5,819 nucleotides of DNA. Origin: an uncultured Collinsella sp. GTDB taxonomy: Bacteria > Actinomycetota > Coriobacteriia > Coriobacteriales > Coriobacteriaceae. Below the pieces are notes generated by a model that worked only from the letters and a program-made list of their open reading frames with translations, made no database searches and was not told the DNA's origin. Every line of letters begins with the position of its first letter. Position 1 is the stretch's first letter. The stretch lies in NCBI GenBank assembly GCA_934654515.1, contig CAKUGA010000063.1, positions 1 to 5,819 on the forward strand, written 5' to 3'. A program made the translations under genes and the position numbers. Below are positions 1 through 5,079 of the stretch, one piece after another.

Positions 1-659
1 GCGATGATGTCGGCCATCTTGTAGATGGCGTTGTCGCCGCGGTCGGGAGCGGAGCCGTGGCAGGAGGTGCCGTGAACGTCGACGCGGATCTCCATGCGGC
101 CGCGGTGACCGCGATAGATGCCGCCGTCGGTGGGCTCGGTGGAAATGACGAACTCGGGCTTAATGCCGTCCTTGTTGTAGATGTACTGCCAGCACATGCC
201 GTCGCAGTCCTCTTCCTGGACGGTGCCGACGACCATGATCTTGTAGCCCTCGGGGATGAGGCCCATGTCCTTCATCATCTTGGCAGCGTAGGTAGCGGAA
301 GCCATGCCACCCTCCTGGTCGGAGCCGCCGCGGCCGTAGATGATCTCGTCGGTCTCGTAGCCCTCGTAGGGATCGGCATCCCAGTTCTCGATGTTGCCGA
401 TGCCGACGGTGTCGATGTGGGAGTCGATGGCGATGATCTTGTCGCCCTCGCCCATAAAGCCCATGACGTTGCCCAGGCCGTCGACCTTGACCTCGTCATA
501 GCCAAGGCTCTCCATCTCGGCCTTGATGCAGGCGACAACCTCACCCTCCTCGCAAGACTCAGAGGGGTGGCTAATCATTGCGCGAAGAAAACGCGTCATA
601 TCAGCACGATGAGACTCAGCGGCAGCCTTAATGGCATCAAAATCGAGTTCTTTAGTCAT
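1..659 (-). CDS. ygeY: YgeY-type M20 family metallohydrolase, 3' end outside window
   Basis: The visible 219 N-terminal residues belong to the M20 zinc peptidase/deacylase fold and read like the YgeY family (selenium metabolism-linked hydrolase, usually around 400-440 residues), so roughly half is missing past the left edge. Visible metal-site features are SHIDTV at 80-85 (His81, Asp83), [10 protein letters not shown] at 109-118 (bridging Asp114), the Glu149-Glu150 pair (general base and metal ligand) and Glu175 in STEPTDGG. A lid/dimerisation-type [16 protein letters not shown] stretch lies near the end. The ATG at 659 is preceded by AGAAAGG (669-675) at good spacing. It lies downstream of dpaL on the same strand, the order seen in the E. 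coli yge cluster. Known: YgeY is genetically linked to purine/urate breakdown in gut bacteria. Inferred: it hydrolyses an amide or ureido precursor that feeds diaminopropionate to DpaL. The exact substrate cannot be read from the sequence. Confidence 0.88.
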   Translation of the reverse strand, partial: MTKELDFDAIKAAAESHRADMTRFLRAMISHPSESCEEGEVVACIKAEMESLGYDEVKVDGLGNVMGFMGEGDKIIAIDSHIDTVGIGNIENWDADPYEGYETDEIIYGRGGSDQEGGMASATYAAKMMKDMGLIPEGYKIMVVGTVQEEDCDGMCWQYIYNKDGIKPEFVISTEPTDGGIYRGHRGRMEIRVDVHGTSCHGSAPDRGDNAIYKMADII

Positions 660-684
660 AACAGTCAACCTTTCTACAAGGGTT

Positions 685-724
685 TACCTACAGGTAGATA
701 TTTCAGATAGATCACTTGTGCCAA
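685..724 (-). promoter_or_regulatory. Weak promoter candidate and small dyad upstream of ygeY
   Basis: On the minus strand TTGGCA (719-724) matches a -35 box at five of six positions, but the -10 region 16-18 bases on is poor (ATATCT/TATCTA). A dyad TACCT-AC-AGGTA (685-696) would sit near the start point. It may let ygeY be transcribed apart from dpaL, but the match is weak. Confidence 0.25.
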
Positions 725-763
725 GCAGCGTGAGGTTGAGCACCCCACAAGCAAGTAACCAAA

Positions 764-887
764 GGAGACGGACGGAGGACTTTGCTCCGTCGCGAGTTCC
801 GCACGAGCCGGAGAGCACTTAATGTGCTCTCCGTGCGAGCAGGACTGTCCGAGCAGGGAGTAAAGTCCTCCGGCTGCCTCCGGACAG
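764..887. repeat. Folded intergenic element between dpaL and ygeY
   Basis: This stretch is an imperfect palindrome about 118 bp long: the 25-base arms 764-788 and 857-881 are inverted copies with 21 of 25 matches. Inside is a near-central hairpin, arms 809-818 and 824-833 (10 bp, perfect) around the loop TTAAT. The same bases can fold instead as three separate hairpins: GACGGAG/CTCCGTC (771-777 with 785-791), the central one, and CTGTCCG/CGGACAG (845-851 with 881-887) closed inside by GCAG/CTGC and GGAG/CTCC. It starts ten bases downstream of the dpaL stop codon, and no T-run follows on the minus strand, so it is not a standard terminator. It could be a REP- or MITE-like repeat, an RNA processing or stability element tuning dpaL against ygeY, or an attenuator. 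No target-site duplication is visible. Confidence 0.6.
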
Positions 888-896
888 GTCAGTCTG

Positions 897-2111
897 CTAG
901 CAGGTGGGGTACTCGCCCTCCCAGACGATGCGACGGTACTGATCCGGATCGGTGTCGCCCTCGGTGGAGAAGCAGAGCACGGAGCTCGTCTTGTCCAGGC
1001 CGATGAGCTCCTTGAGCTCGGCGTACTCGGGATCGAGCATGAGGGTCTCGACCAGGCCGGTGGTCACAGCGCCGGACTCGCCGGAGATGACGCGCGGATC
1101 GCCCTTCTCGGGAGCGCCCAGGGTGCGCATGCCGCGAGCGGTGACCCAGTCGGGACAGGACACGAAGGCGGTGGTGTGGTTGCGCAGGATATCCCAGCCC
1201 AGGATGTTGGGCTCGCCGCAGCACAGACCGGCCATGATGGAGGGCATGTCGCCGTCCACGATGCGCGGGTCGCCGTCGCCGGCGGCAGCGCCCTTGTACA
1301 GGCAGGCGGCCGGAGCGCACTCGACCACGACAAAGGTCGGCGGGTTATCGGGATAGAGGTTGGTGAAGTAGCCCACCACGGCGCCGGCGAGCGAACCCAC
1401 GCCAGCCTGGACAAAGACGTGCGTCGGGCGGTTGATGGCCATCTCGCGCAGCTGCTCGGCAGCCTCGGAAGCCATGGTGCCGTAGCCCTCCATGATCCAG
1501 GACGGGATCTTCTCGTAGCCCTCCCAGGCGGTGTCCTGGACGATGACGCCGCGCTCGCAGGCGTCGGCCTCGGCGGCGGCCATGCGCACGCACTCGTCGT
1601 AGTTGACCTCTTCGATGGTCACCGTGGCGCCCTCGGCGGCGATGTTATCAAAGCGAGGCTTGGTGGAACCCTTGGGCATGTGCACGACGGCTTTCTGGCC
1701 CAGCTTGTTGGCAGCCCATGCCACGCCGCGGCCATGGTTGCCGTCGGTGGCGGTAAAGAAGGTGGCCTGGCCAAAGTCCTTGGCAAGCTGATCGGAGGTC
1801 AGGTAATCGAAGGTGCACTCGGCAACGTCCTTGCCGGTCTCGTCGGCAATGTAGTTGGCCATGGCAAACGAACCGCCCAGAACCTTAAAGGCGTTGAGGC
1901 CAAAGCGATAGCTCTCGTCCTTAACGCACAGATTGGACAAGCCCAGGCGCGCAGCCTGACCGTCCAGGCGGGCAAGCGGAGTGACGGTGTACTGGGGGAA
2001 CGACTGGTGGAAGGCACGGGCCTTCTTCACGTGGTCGAGGCTCATGATTCCCAAGTGCTTGTCATCGCTCTTGGGCATCGTGTTGCCCGCCCACTGGATC
2101 TTATCGGCCAT
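897..2111 (-). CDS. dpaL: Diaminopropionate ammonia-lyase (PLP enzyme)
   Basis: The 404-residue protein is a full-length fold-type II PLP enzyme of the DpaL/YgeX family (about 400 residues), which converts 2,3-diaminopropionate and water to pyruvate and two ammonia in the cytosol. Visible marks are the PLP lysine in GLNAFKVLGGS (Lys76), the catalytic aspartate in TDGNHGRGVAW (Asp123), a second active-site aspartate in QDTAWEGY (Asp193), which lines up with E. coli Asp189, and the phosphate-binding loop GVGSL (237-241). The ATG at 2111 has an ideal AAGGAG (2120-2125) eight bases upstream. It is divergent from a YheO-type regulator and followed on the same strand by ygeY after a 237-base gap. 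The catalytic residues all look intact. Expression is probably controlled through the paired palindromes in the divergent intergenic region. In the E. coli numbering the gene is ygeX; dpaL is the enzyme-based name. Confidence 0.95.
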   Translation of the reverse strand: MADKIQWAGNTMPKSDDKHLGIMSLDHVKKARAFHQSFPQYTVTPLARLDGQAARLGLSNLCVKDESYRFGLNAFKVLGGSFAMANYIADETGKDVAECTFDYLTSDQLAKDFGQATFFTATDGNHGRGVAWAANKLGQKAVVHMPKGSTKPRFDNIAAEGATVTIEEVNYDECVRMAAAEADACERGVIVQDTAWEGYEKIPSWIMEGYGTMASEAAEQLREMAINRPTHVFVQAGVGSLAGAVVGYFTNLYPDNPPTFVVVECAPAACLYKGAAAGDGDPRIVDGDMPSIMAGLCCGEPNILGWDILRNHTTAFVSCPDWVTARGMRTLGAPEKGDPRVISGESGAVTTGLVETLMLDPEYAELKELIGLDKTSSVLCFSTEGDTDPDQYRRIVWEGEYPTC

Positions 2112-2157
2112 ACGGTGAACTCCTTAAGTCCTCTCTTGCCGGCCCCCGCATACGCGT

Positions 2158-2186
2158 TTCAGCCCATTCCCATTCATGCGGCTGAA
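2158..2186 (-). other. Leader hairpin upstream of dpaL
   Basis: Perfect 7-bp inverted repeat TTCAGCC (2158-2164) and GGCTGAA (2180-2186) with a 15-base loop, 46 bases upstream of the dpaL start. It would lie in the dpaL mRNA leader if transcription starts near the operators. It has no T-run, and no known riboswitch consensus is evident. Confidence 0.35.
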
Positions 2187-2203
2187 CTTTTATGTGGATG
2201 CCA

Positions 2204-2220
2204 AACAAAAAGTTTGTTAG
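2204..2220 (+). promoter_or_regulatory. Operator-like palindrome 1 in the divergent control region
   Basis: AACAAA-AAG-TTTGTT followed by AG: two perfect 6-base arms around three bases. It shares the 17-base pattern AACAAA-N3-TTTGTTAG with the second site at 2253-2269, which is in the opposite orientation. It lies about 93 bases upstream of the dpaL start. A clear sigma-70 promoter for dpaL is not obvious; TAGAAC (minus strand, 2225-2230) with an upstream TGA is the best extended -10 candidate and falls between the two palindromes. The site is a likely target of the neighbouring regulator, by inference from position only. Confidence 0.55.
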
Positions 2221-2252
2221 CAATGTTCTATCACACTTTTTGATTGGAATAC

Positions 2253-2269
2253 CTAACAAATTGTTTGTT
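2253..2269 (-). promoter_or_regulatory. Operator-like palindrome 2 in the divergent control region
   Basis: Reads CTAACAAA-TTG-TTTGTT on the plus strand, the same pattern as site 1 in reverse. The centres of the two sites are 51 bp apart, close to five helical turns, which would put bound dimers on nearly the same DNA face and allow looping or cooperative binding. It lies 120 bases upstream of the regulator start, so it could also serve autoregulation. Confidence 0.55.
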
Positions 2270-2388
2270 GCCGTAATCGGTACTTTTTCGCCGCCGAACG
2301 GTCACATAACGCAGCGACGCTTTCGTTATTTGCGAACAAGTGGGGTTTATGGCAAAGTGTGCCCAAACTAATTTTTAGGAAGGCACCT

Positions 2389-3042
2389 ATGACCCCCGCA
2401 CAGATTGAGTTTTACAAGCGCCTTGCACACGGCCTGGCGCTCCAATTTGGCCCCAACTGCGAAATCGTCGTCCACGACCTGGAGACCGAGGACGTGGACC
2501 ACTCCATCGTAGTGATCGAAAACGGCCACGTCAGCGGGCGCAAACTGGGTGACGGCCCCAGCCATATTGTGTTTGAGTCCATGCACGAGGGCACCACCGA
2601 CGTGCACGACCGCGAGCCATACCTCACCAAAACCGCCGATGGCAAGCTGCTCAAGTCCTCGACCATCTTTATCCGCAACGACGAGGGCAAGCCCGTCGGC
2701 ATTTTGGGCATTAACTTTGACATTACGCTCATGAAGGCTTTTGAGCGTTCGCTCGATGCCTTTACCGGCACCGGCGGCACGGGCTACACCGAGCCCGAGC
2801 CCATTACCAAGAACATCGGCGACCTGCTCGAGGACCTGCTGCACGAGTGCGAGCAGTTTGTGGGCAAGCCCGCGGCGCTCATGACCAAAGATGAGCGCAT
2901 TCGCGCCATTGGCTACCTCGACCGTCGCGGCGCCTTCCTCATTTCCAAGTCGAGCGAGCGCGCCTGCGAGTTCTTTGGCATCTCCAAGTACAGCTTCTAT
3001 AGCTACCTCAATGAGGCCAAGGCGGCGGCCGGCGACAAGTAG
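2389..3042 (+). CDS. YheO-like PAS / HTH transcriptional regulator (DauR type)
   Basis: The 217-residue cytosolic protein has the two-part build of the YheO/DauR family: an N-terminal YheO-like PAS domain (about residues 5-120, with HDL at 29-31 and the typical IRNDEGKPVGILGINFD strand pair) and a C-terminal HTH domain (about 165-211, including ERACEFFGISKYSFYSYLNE). Family members such as DauR control D-arginine use, and related proteins often lie next to ammonia-lyase or racemase genes. I chose the ATG at 2389 because AGGAAGG (2377-2383) lies five bases before it; the in-frame GTG at 2359 has no such site and would add ten unconserved residues. Divergence from dpaL, with paired palindromes between them, suggests it senses diaminopropionate or a related amino acid and controls dpaL-ygeY. 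Whether it activates or represses cannot be read from the sequence. Confidence 0.9.
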   Translation: MTPAQIEFYKRLAHGLALQFGPNCEIVVHDLETEDVDHSIVVIENGHVSGRKLGDGPSHIVFESMHEGTTDVHDREPYLTKTADGKLLKSSTIFIRNDEGKPVGILGINFDITLMKAFERSLDAFTGTGGTGYTEPEPITKNIGDLLEDLLHECEQFVGKPAALMTKDERIRAIGYLDRRGAFLISKSSERACEFFGISKYSFYSYLNEAKAAAGDK

Positions 3043-3126
3043 GCACTCGTCTGGATTGCCCCCTCCCCTTTTGGGCGCGAGTTCTGAAAAGAAGGAATCC
3101 AAGACCGAGCCGCTTGGGAAGTTCCA

Positions 3127-3132
3127 TATAAT
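3127..3132 (+). promoter_or_regulatory. -10 box for the 328-residue membrane protein gene
   Basis: A perfect TATAAT lies 34 bases upstream of the ATG at 3167, giving a leader of about 28 bases with GAAAGGA (3151-3157) as ribosome binding site. No good -35 hexamer is present at 16-18 bases; the nearest partial match is AAGACC (3101-3106, 20-base spacing). It suggests the gene is transcribed on its own and not only by read-through from the regulator. Confidence 0.55.
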
Positions 3133-3166
3133 CGATGTCATTAGTATCTCGAAAGGATGGAACAGA

Positions 3167-4153
3167 ATGGCGTTGAGCAAGGCATCATGCACCGGTCGCG
3201 GATTGATTCCGGCAATTGGTGGACATGTGCACCGCATGTTCGATGAGGGTGAAGACGATCTGTTTTCGCTGAGCCTTGATGACGTGATGAGCGACCGCCC
3301 TTGGACTGCCGACGAACTCATGGGCGGCGGCGCTCGCCCGTCGAGCCCCAATCCCTCGCTCGCGCCGAAACCCGCGGCGGCACCTGTGCAATCGCCTGTT
3401 TCGGCACCCGTGGCCGCACCGACGCCCACGCCTGCTCCGGCAACCATGCCCGCTCCCCGCCCCGCAAGCGACCCGTCAGAGACGGCGGCATTTCTCGCTG
3501 CGGCGACGCGGGGCAAATCGGCCGATAGTACCGTTATGTACAGTGCCCAGCAGTTGCCTATCCCTGCGGCACGCAAGCCTCCCGTCATGAGGCTCGACGA
3601 CCCCTCAGGCCATCAGGTCGCCTACGATTCCTGGGCTGCAGCCGATCTGGACGAGACCTCTATCGGCATGCCGGCGCTCGACGTTCCGGTTAACCCTCTG
3701 TATGCTGCCGATACAAGTGCCGTGGCATATGATGACGGTGCAGCATATTCCGATTATTCCGATGGCTATGCCGGTACCGGTCGCATCGAGACCGAGGACT
3801 ACGGTGCCGCGTCGAGCGATTACGTCAACGATCCGTACGCTGCCACACCTGCACCGGAATATGATTCGGAAGCCGTGTCCGCGCCGGCGTATACCAAAAG
3901 CACGGGCGAAGAGCGCTTCGCCGATTATTACGCCGAGGAAAAGGCGCTGCGTTTTTCGGAATTTCCGCAGGCAGTCAAGGTTGCCTTTATCGCCATTGTC
4001 ATTGCCCTGCTCGGTGTCATTGCGTTTGAGGGATTCCGGCTGTTCTCCGGCCCCACCCAAGCGGAGTCGGAGACCCAGCAAAAAGAGAACGATGACGAGT
4101 ACCTGGACATCAACACCCTCAAGGGCGACCCCAACGACGGAGACGACGAGTAG
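3167..4153 (+). CDS. Unrecognised single-span membrane protein with Pro/Ala-rich and Tyr/Asp-rich regions
   Basis: I do not recognise this 328-residue protein. Residues 1-55 are a short, possibly folded segment (GLIPAIGGHVHRMFDEGEDD, then a motif ending WTADELMGGG). Residues 57-104 are a Pro/Ala/Ser/Thr-rich linker. Residues 144-255 are acidic and unusually rich in Tyr, Asp and Ala (repeated DY, YSDY, DPYA, DYYAEE), looking disordered. One hydrophobic span (about 270-287, VKVAFIAIVIALLGVIAF) is followed by a 40-residue acidic tail. Basic residues before the span (Lys259, Arg262, Lys271) and the acidic tail after it predict a cytoplasmic N-terminus and an outside C-terminus. There is no signal peptide. 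The ATG at 3167 has GAAAGGA nine bases upstream; the reading frame stays open further 5' but that part overlaps the regulator gene. The layout fits a scaffold or cell-envelope protein, but no function can be assigned. Confidence 0.8.
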   Translation: MALSKASCTGRGLIPAIGGHVHRMFDEGEDDLFSLSLDDVMSDRPWTADELMGGGARPSSPNPSLAPKPAAAPVQSPVSAPVAAPTPTPAPATMPAPRPASDPSETAAFLAAATRGKSADSTVMYSAQQLPIPAARKPPVMRLDDPSGHQVAYDSWAAADLDETSIGMPALDVPVNPLYAADTSAVAYDDGAAYSDYSDGYAGTGRIETEDYGAASSDYVNDPYAATPAPEYDSEAVSAPAYTKSTGEERFADYYAEEKALRFSEFPQAVKVAFIAIVIALLGVIAFEGFRLFSGPTQAESETQQKENDDEYLDINTLKGDPNDGDDE

Positions 4154-4186
4154 CGAGGGCTGAAGGCGGCCGCAGGATCCCGCATC

Positions 4187-4212
4187 CAGCACCGGCTTCT
4201 AAGTGCTGTTTT
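4187..4212 (+). terminator. Probable intrinsic terminator after the membrane protein gene
   Basis: CAGCAC (4187-4192) and GTGCTG (4203-4208) form a 6-bp stem with a 10-base loop, directly followed by TTTT. It lies 33 bases after the stop codon at 4153. The stem is short, so strength is uncertain. Confidence 0.55.
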
Positions 4213-4222
4213 GTCATCCAGC

Positions 4223-4336
4223 TACACTTTTCCGGATAATTTGCCTATCGAATTTGACACTTTTTTCCGAAGTTTTAAGGTGTCTATTTCGACACTTTTC
4301 CGTACTTTTACACGGGATATTTCGACACTTTTTCGG
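4223..4336. repeat. Four degenerate GACACTTTTCCG units, 33-35 bp apart
   Basis: The core (T/G)ACACTTTT(T)CCG occurs at 4223, 4256, 4291 and 4324, with start-to-start distances of 33, 35 and 33 bases. The last three copies share a longer block, roughly TATTTCGACACTTTTCCG in copies 3 and 4 and TTTGACACTTTTTTCCG in copy 2. Between cores the sequence is AT-rich and diverged, although units 2, 3 and 4 each contain a small inverted repeat after the core (GACAC/GTGTC, CCGT/ACGG, TTCGG/CCGAA). The stretch is clearly lower in GC than its neighbours. It does not look coding: read on the minus strand the repeats give GKVSK-like peptides but with several stops. It may be a set of protein-binding sites upstream of the riboswitch gene or a decayed tandem repeat. 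Confidence 0.65.
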
Positions 4337-4352
4337 ATGAAAGCCGAATAAT
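4322..4352 (+). promoter_or_regulatory. Possible promoter for the riboswitch-controlled gene
   Basis: TCGACA (4322-4327) matches the -35 consensus at five of six positions and AATAAT (4347-4352) the -10 at five of six, but the 19-base spacing is long. Transcription would begin near 4359, just at the base of the 19-bp hairpin, giving a leader of about 195 bases. The -35 lies inside the last GACAC repeat unit. Confidence 0.35.
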
Positions 4353-4359
4353 CACTTGG

Positions 4360-4407
4360 GAAATCAAGCGCCATCCGCACGTCATTTCGCGGATGGCGCT
4401 TGATTTC
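4360..4407. other. Perfect 19-bp hairpin
   Basis: Bases 4360-4378 and 4389-4407 are exact inverted copies around a 10-base loop (ACGTCATTTC). Neither strand has a run of four or more T after the stem, so it is not a classical terminator, although the ends AAATC/GATTT could give weak termination in both directions. If transcription starts near 4359 it would form the very 5' end of the riboswitch mRNA and could protect it. Confidence 0.7.
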
Positions 4408-4436
4408 TGTCCGTACACGTTGATAGACTTCCTCTT

Positions 4437-4460
4437 GCCCGCAAGGAGCGGGCGCGTTTT
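4437..4460 (+). other. GC-rich hairpin with T-run just before the riboswitch
   Basis: GCCCGC (4437-4442) and GCGGGC (4448-4453) form a 6-bp stem with a 5-base loop, followed by GCG and TTTT. It resembles a short terminator, but the TTTT is also the 5' strand of the riboswitch P1 helix. It may be a helix stacked below P1 or a weak attenuator. Confidence 0.45.
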
Positions 4461-4549
4461 ATCCAGAGTCGGGGTAGAGAGTTGGCTCCACGATCCCGAC
4501 GCCAACCGGCCAAGAGGCACGGTGGCCCTGCCAACATCGATGAAAGGAG
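4457..4549 (+). promoter_or_regulatory. SAM-clan riboswitch (SAM-IV or SAM-I/IV-variant-like)
   Basis: The fold and core match the S-box/SAM-IV plan. P1 is TTTTATC (4457-4463) with GATGAAA (4539-4545). P2 is GTCGGG/CCCGAC (4468-4473 with 4495-4500), topped by GTAGAG/CTCCAC (4474-4479 with 4486-4491). The conserved GCCAACC follows at 4501-4507. P3 is ACCG-GCC/GGC-A-CGGT (4505-4511 with 4516-4523) with the AAGA loop and bulged A4519, the same CAACCG...CACGGTG core as in S-box leaders. The P2 loop GTTGG (4481-4485) pairs with CCAAC (4531-4535) after P3, the family's pseudoknot. There is no P4 helix between pseudoknot and P1, which favours SAM-IV or the SAM-I/IV variant over SAM-I. P1 overlaps the first bases of AAAGGAG (4543-4549), so SAM binding should hide the ribosome binding site and turn the next gene off. 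Identified by eye; a covariance-model search was not possible. Confidence 0.75.
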
Positions 4550-4554
4550 TCCGT

Positions 4555-5007
4555 ATGGACAATTTCTCCGTGCGCAGCGAGCGCAATTTCCACAACCTGA
4601 CAGCCAAGCCAAAACGAATGCATCTTCTAGACGAGCCGAGCGGCTACACCTCGGCTTTGGTGAAGAACGGCCTCTCCCACCAGATGCGCTTTACCATACA
4701 GAAGCTCGAGGAAGAGCTCTGTGCTGCTGGCAACCTACATGTTCTGCAGATCAAGCTGCTCGGAGACGACTCGCGCGAACCATCCAACTGGAAGCTCTTC
4801 GCCGACGGCGCATGCATCGCGAACGGTTCAGGAGAATTTGCCCGTGAATGCTTCTGCGAGGGAGCCGAGGTGTTCCTGGACCTGTGCCGCGACGCCGTCG
4901 ACGCGGCCGAGCTGTGCCAGTGGAGCCAAAGGGAGTACGGGCTGCTGAGTGCAGCGCGCGGGATTGCGGAGGTGCAGGTAGGCGGACCGAGCCACTCGTC
5001 ATACTGA
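4555..5007 (+). CDS. Unrecognised 150-residue protein under a SAM-type riboswitch
   Basis: I do not recognise this soluble 150-residue protein; it has no signal peptide or membrane span. It has a basic N-terminus (residues 7-24), a helix-prone stretch around 42-58 (FTIQKLEEEL), a middle strand region (61-85, with Trp79), and an acidic helical part (94-121). There are six cysteines (56, 87, 99, 101, 111, 121), including a C-F-C pair, a fairly high number that could bind metal or react with thiols. The ATG at 4555 is chosen because AAAGGAG (4543-4549) lies five bases before it; the upstream in-frame ATGs at 4393 and 4540 lie inside the hairpin and the riboswitch. The gene is a single unit, convergent with the exonuclease. 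The riboswitch places it in the methionine/SAM regulon: it should be made when SAM is low. A role in methionine or sulfur metabolism is an inference from control only. Confidence 0.75.
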   Translation: MDNFSVRSERNFHNLTAKPKRMHLLDEPSGYTSALVKNGLSHQMRFTIQKLEEELCAAGNLHVLQIKLLGDDSREPSNWKLFADGACIANGSGEFARECFCEGAEVFLDLCRDAVDAAELCQWSQREYGLLSAARGIAEVQVGGPSHSSY

Positions 5008-5053
5008 TTGACGCTTCGATTCAAACAGCAGGGCGGAGTCGCGCTTACAGCCC

Positions 5054-5079
5054 CGCCATGCCAAACCGAATGGCGTTCT
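5054..5079 (+). terminator. Weak terminator candidate between convergent genes
   Basis: CGCCAT (5054-5059) and ATGGCG (5070-5075) form a 6-bp stem with a 10-base loop, followed by TTCTC. A second possible stem, GGCGG/CCGCC (5032-5036 with 5053-5057), overlaps it. The T-run is poor, so this is only the best candidate for ending the 150-residue gene. Confidence 0.25.

Noticed and set aside
57..710. Plus-strand open frame antisense to ygeY
   Set aside because: Val/Ala/Asp-rich shadow frame without a ribosome binding site; ygeY is clearly the real gene.
1176..2243. Long open frame (355 codons) on the plus strand antisense to dpaL
   Set aside because: It is a shadow of the GC-rich dpaL codons: the product is low-complexity Val/Ala/Gly/Leu sequence with no motif, while dpaL on the other strand has all catalytic residues.
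3043..3126. Terminator after the regulator gene
   Set aside because: Only a 4-bp GCCC/GGGC stem with no T-run after it; not supportable.
2368..3588. Open frame of 406 codons on the minus strand opposite the regulator and membrane protein genes
   Set aside because: It spans two unrelated plus-strand genes and their promoter, and its Gly/Ala/Val-rich product shows no domain; codon-bias artefact.
4166..4180. Adjacent NotI (GCGGCCGC) and BamHI (GGATCC) sites, as in a cloning linker
   Set aside because: No vector sequence flanks them and the composition is continuous with the genome; treated as coincidence.
4223..4336. CRISPR array
   Set aside because: Only four degenerate cores of about 12 bases, variable units and no cas genes; not CRISPR.
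4393..4554. Upstream in-frame start (ATG 4393) for the 150-residue protein
   Set aside because: This start lies within the 19-bp hairpin arm and would translate through the riboswitch; the ATG at 4555 has an ideal ribosome binding site.
4308..4607. Minus-strand open frame of 99 codons over the hairpins and riboswitch
   Set aside because: It crosses the inverted repeat, the riboswitch and the start of the plus-strand gene, and has no ribosome binding site.
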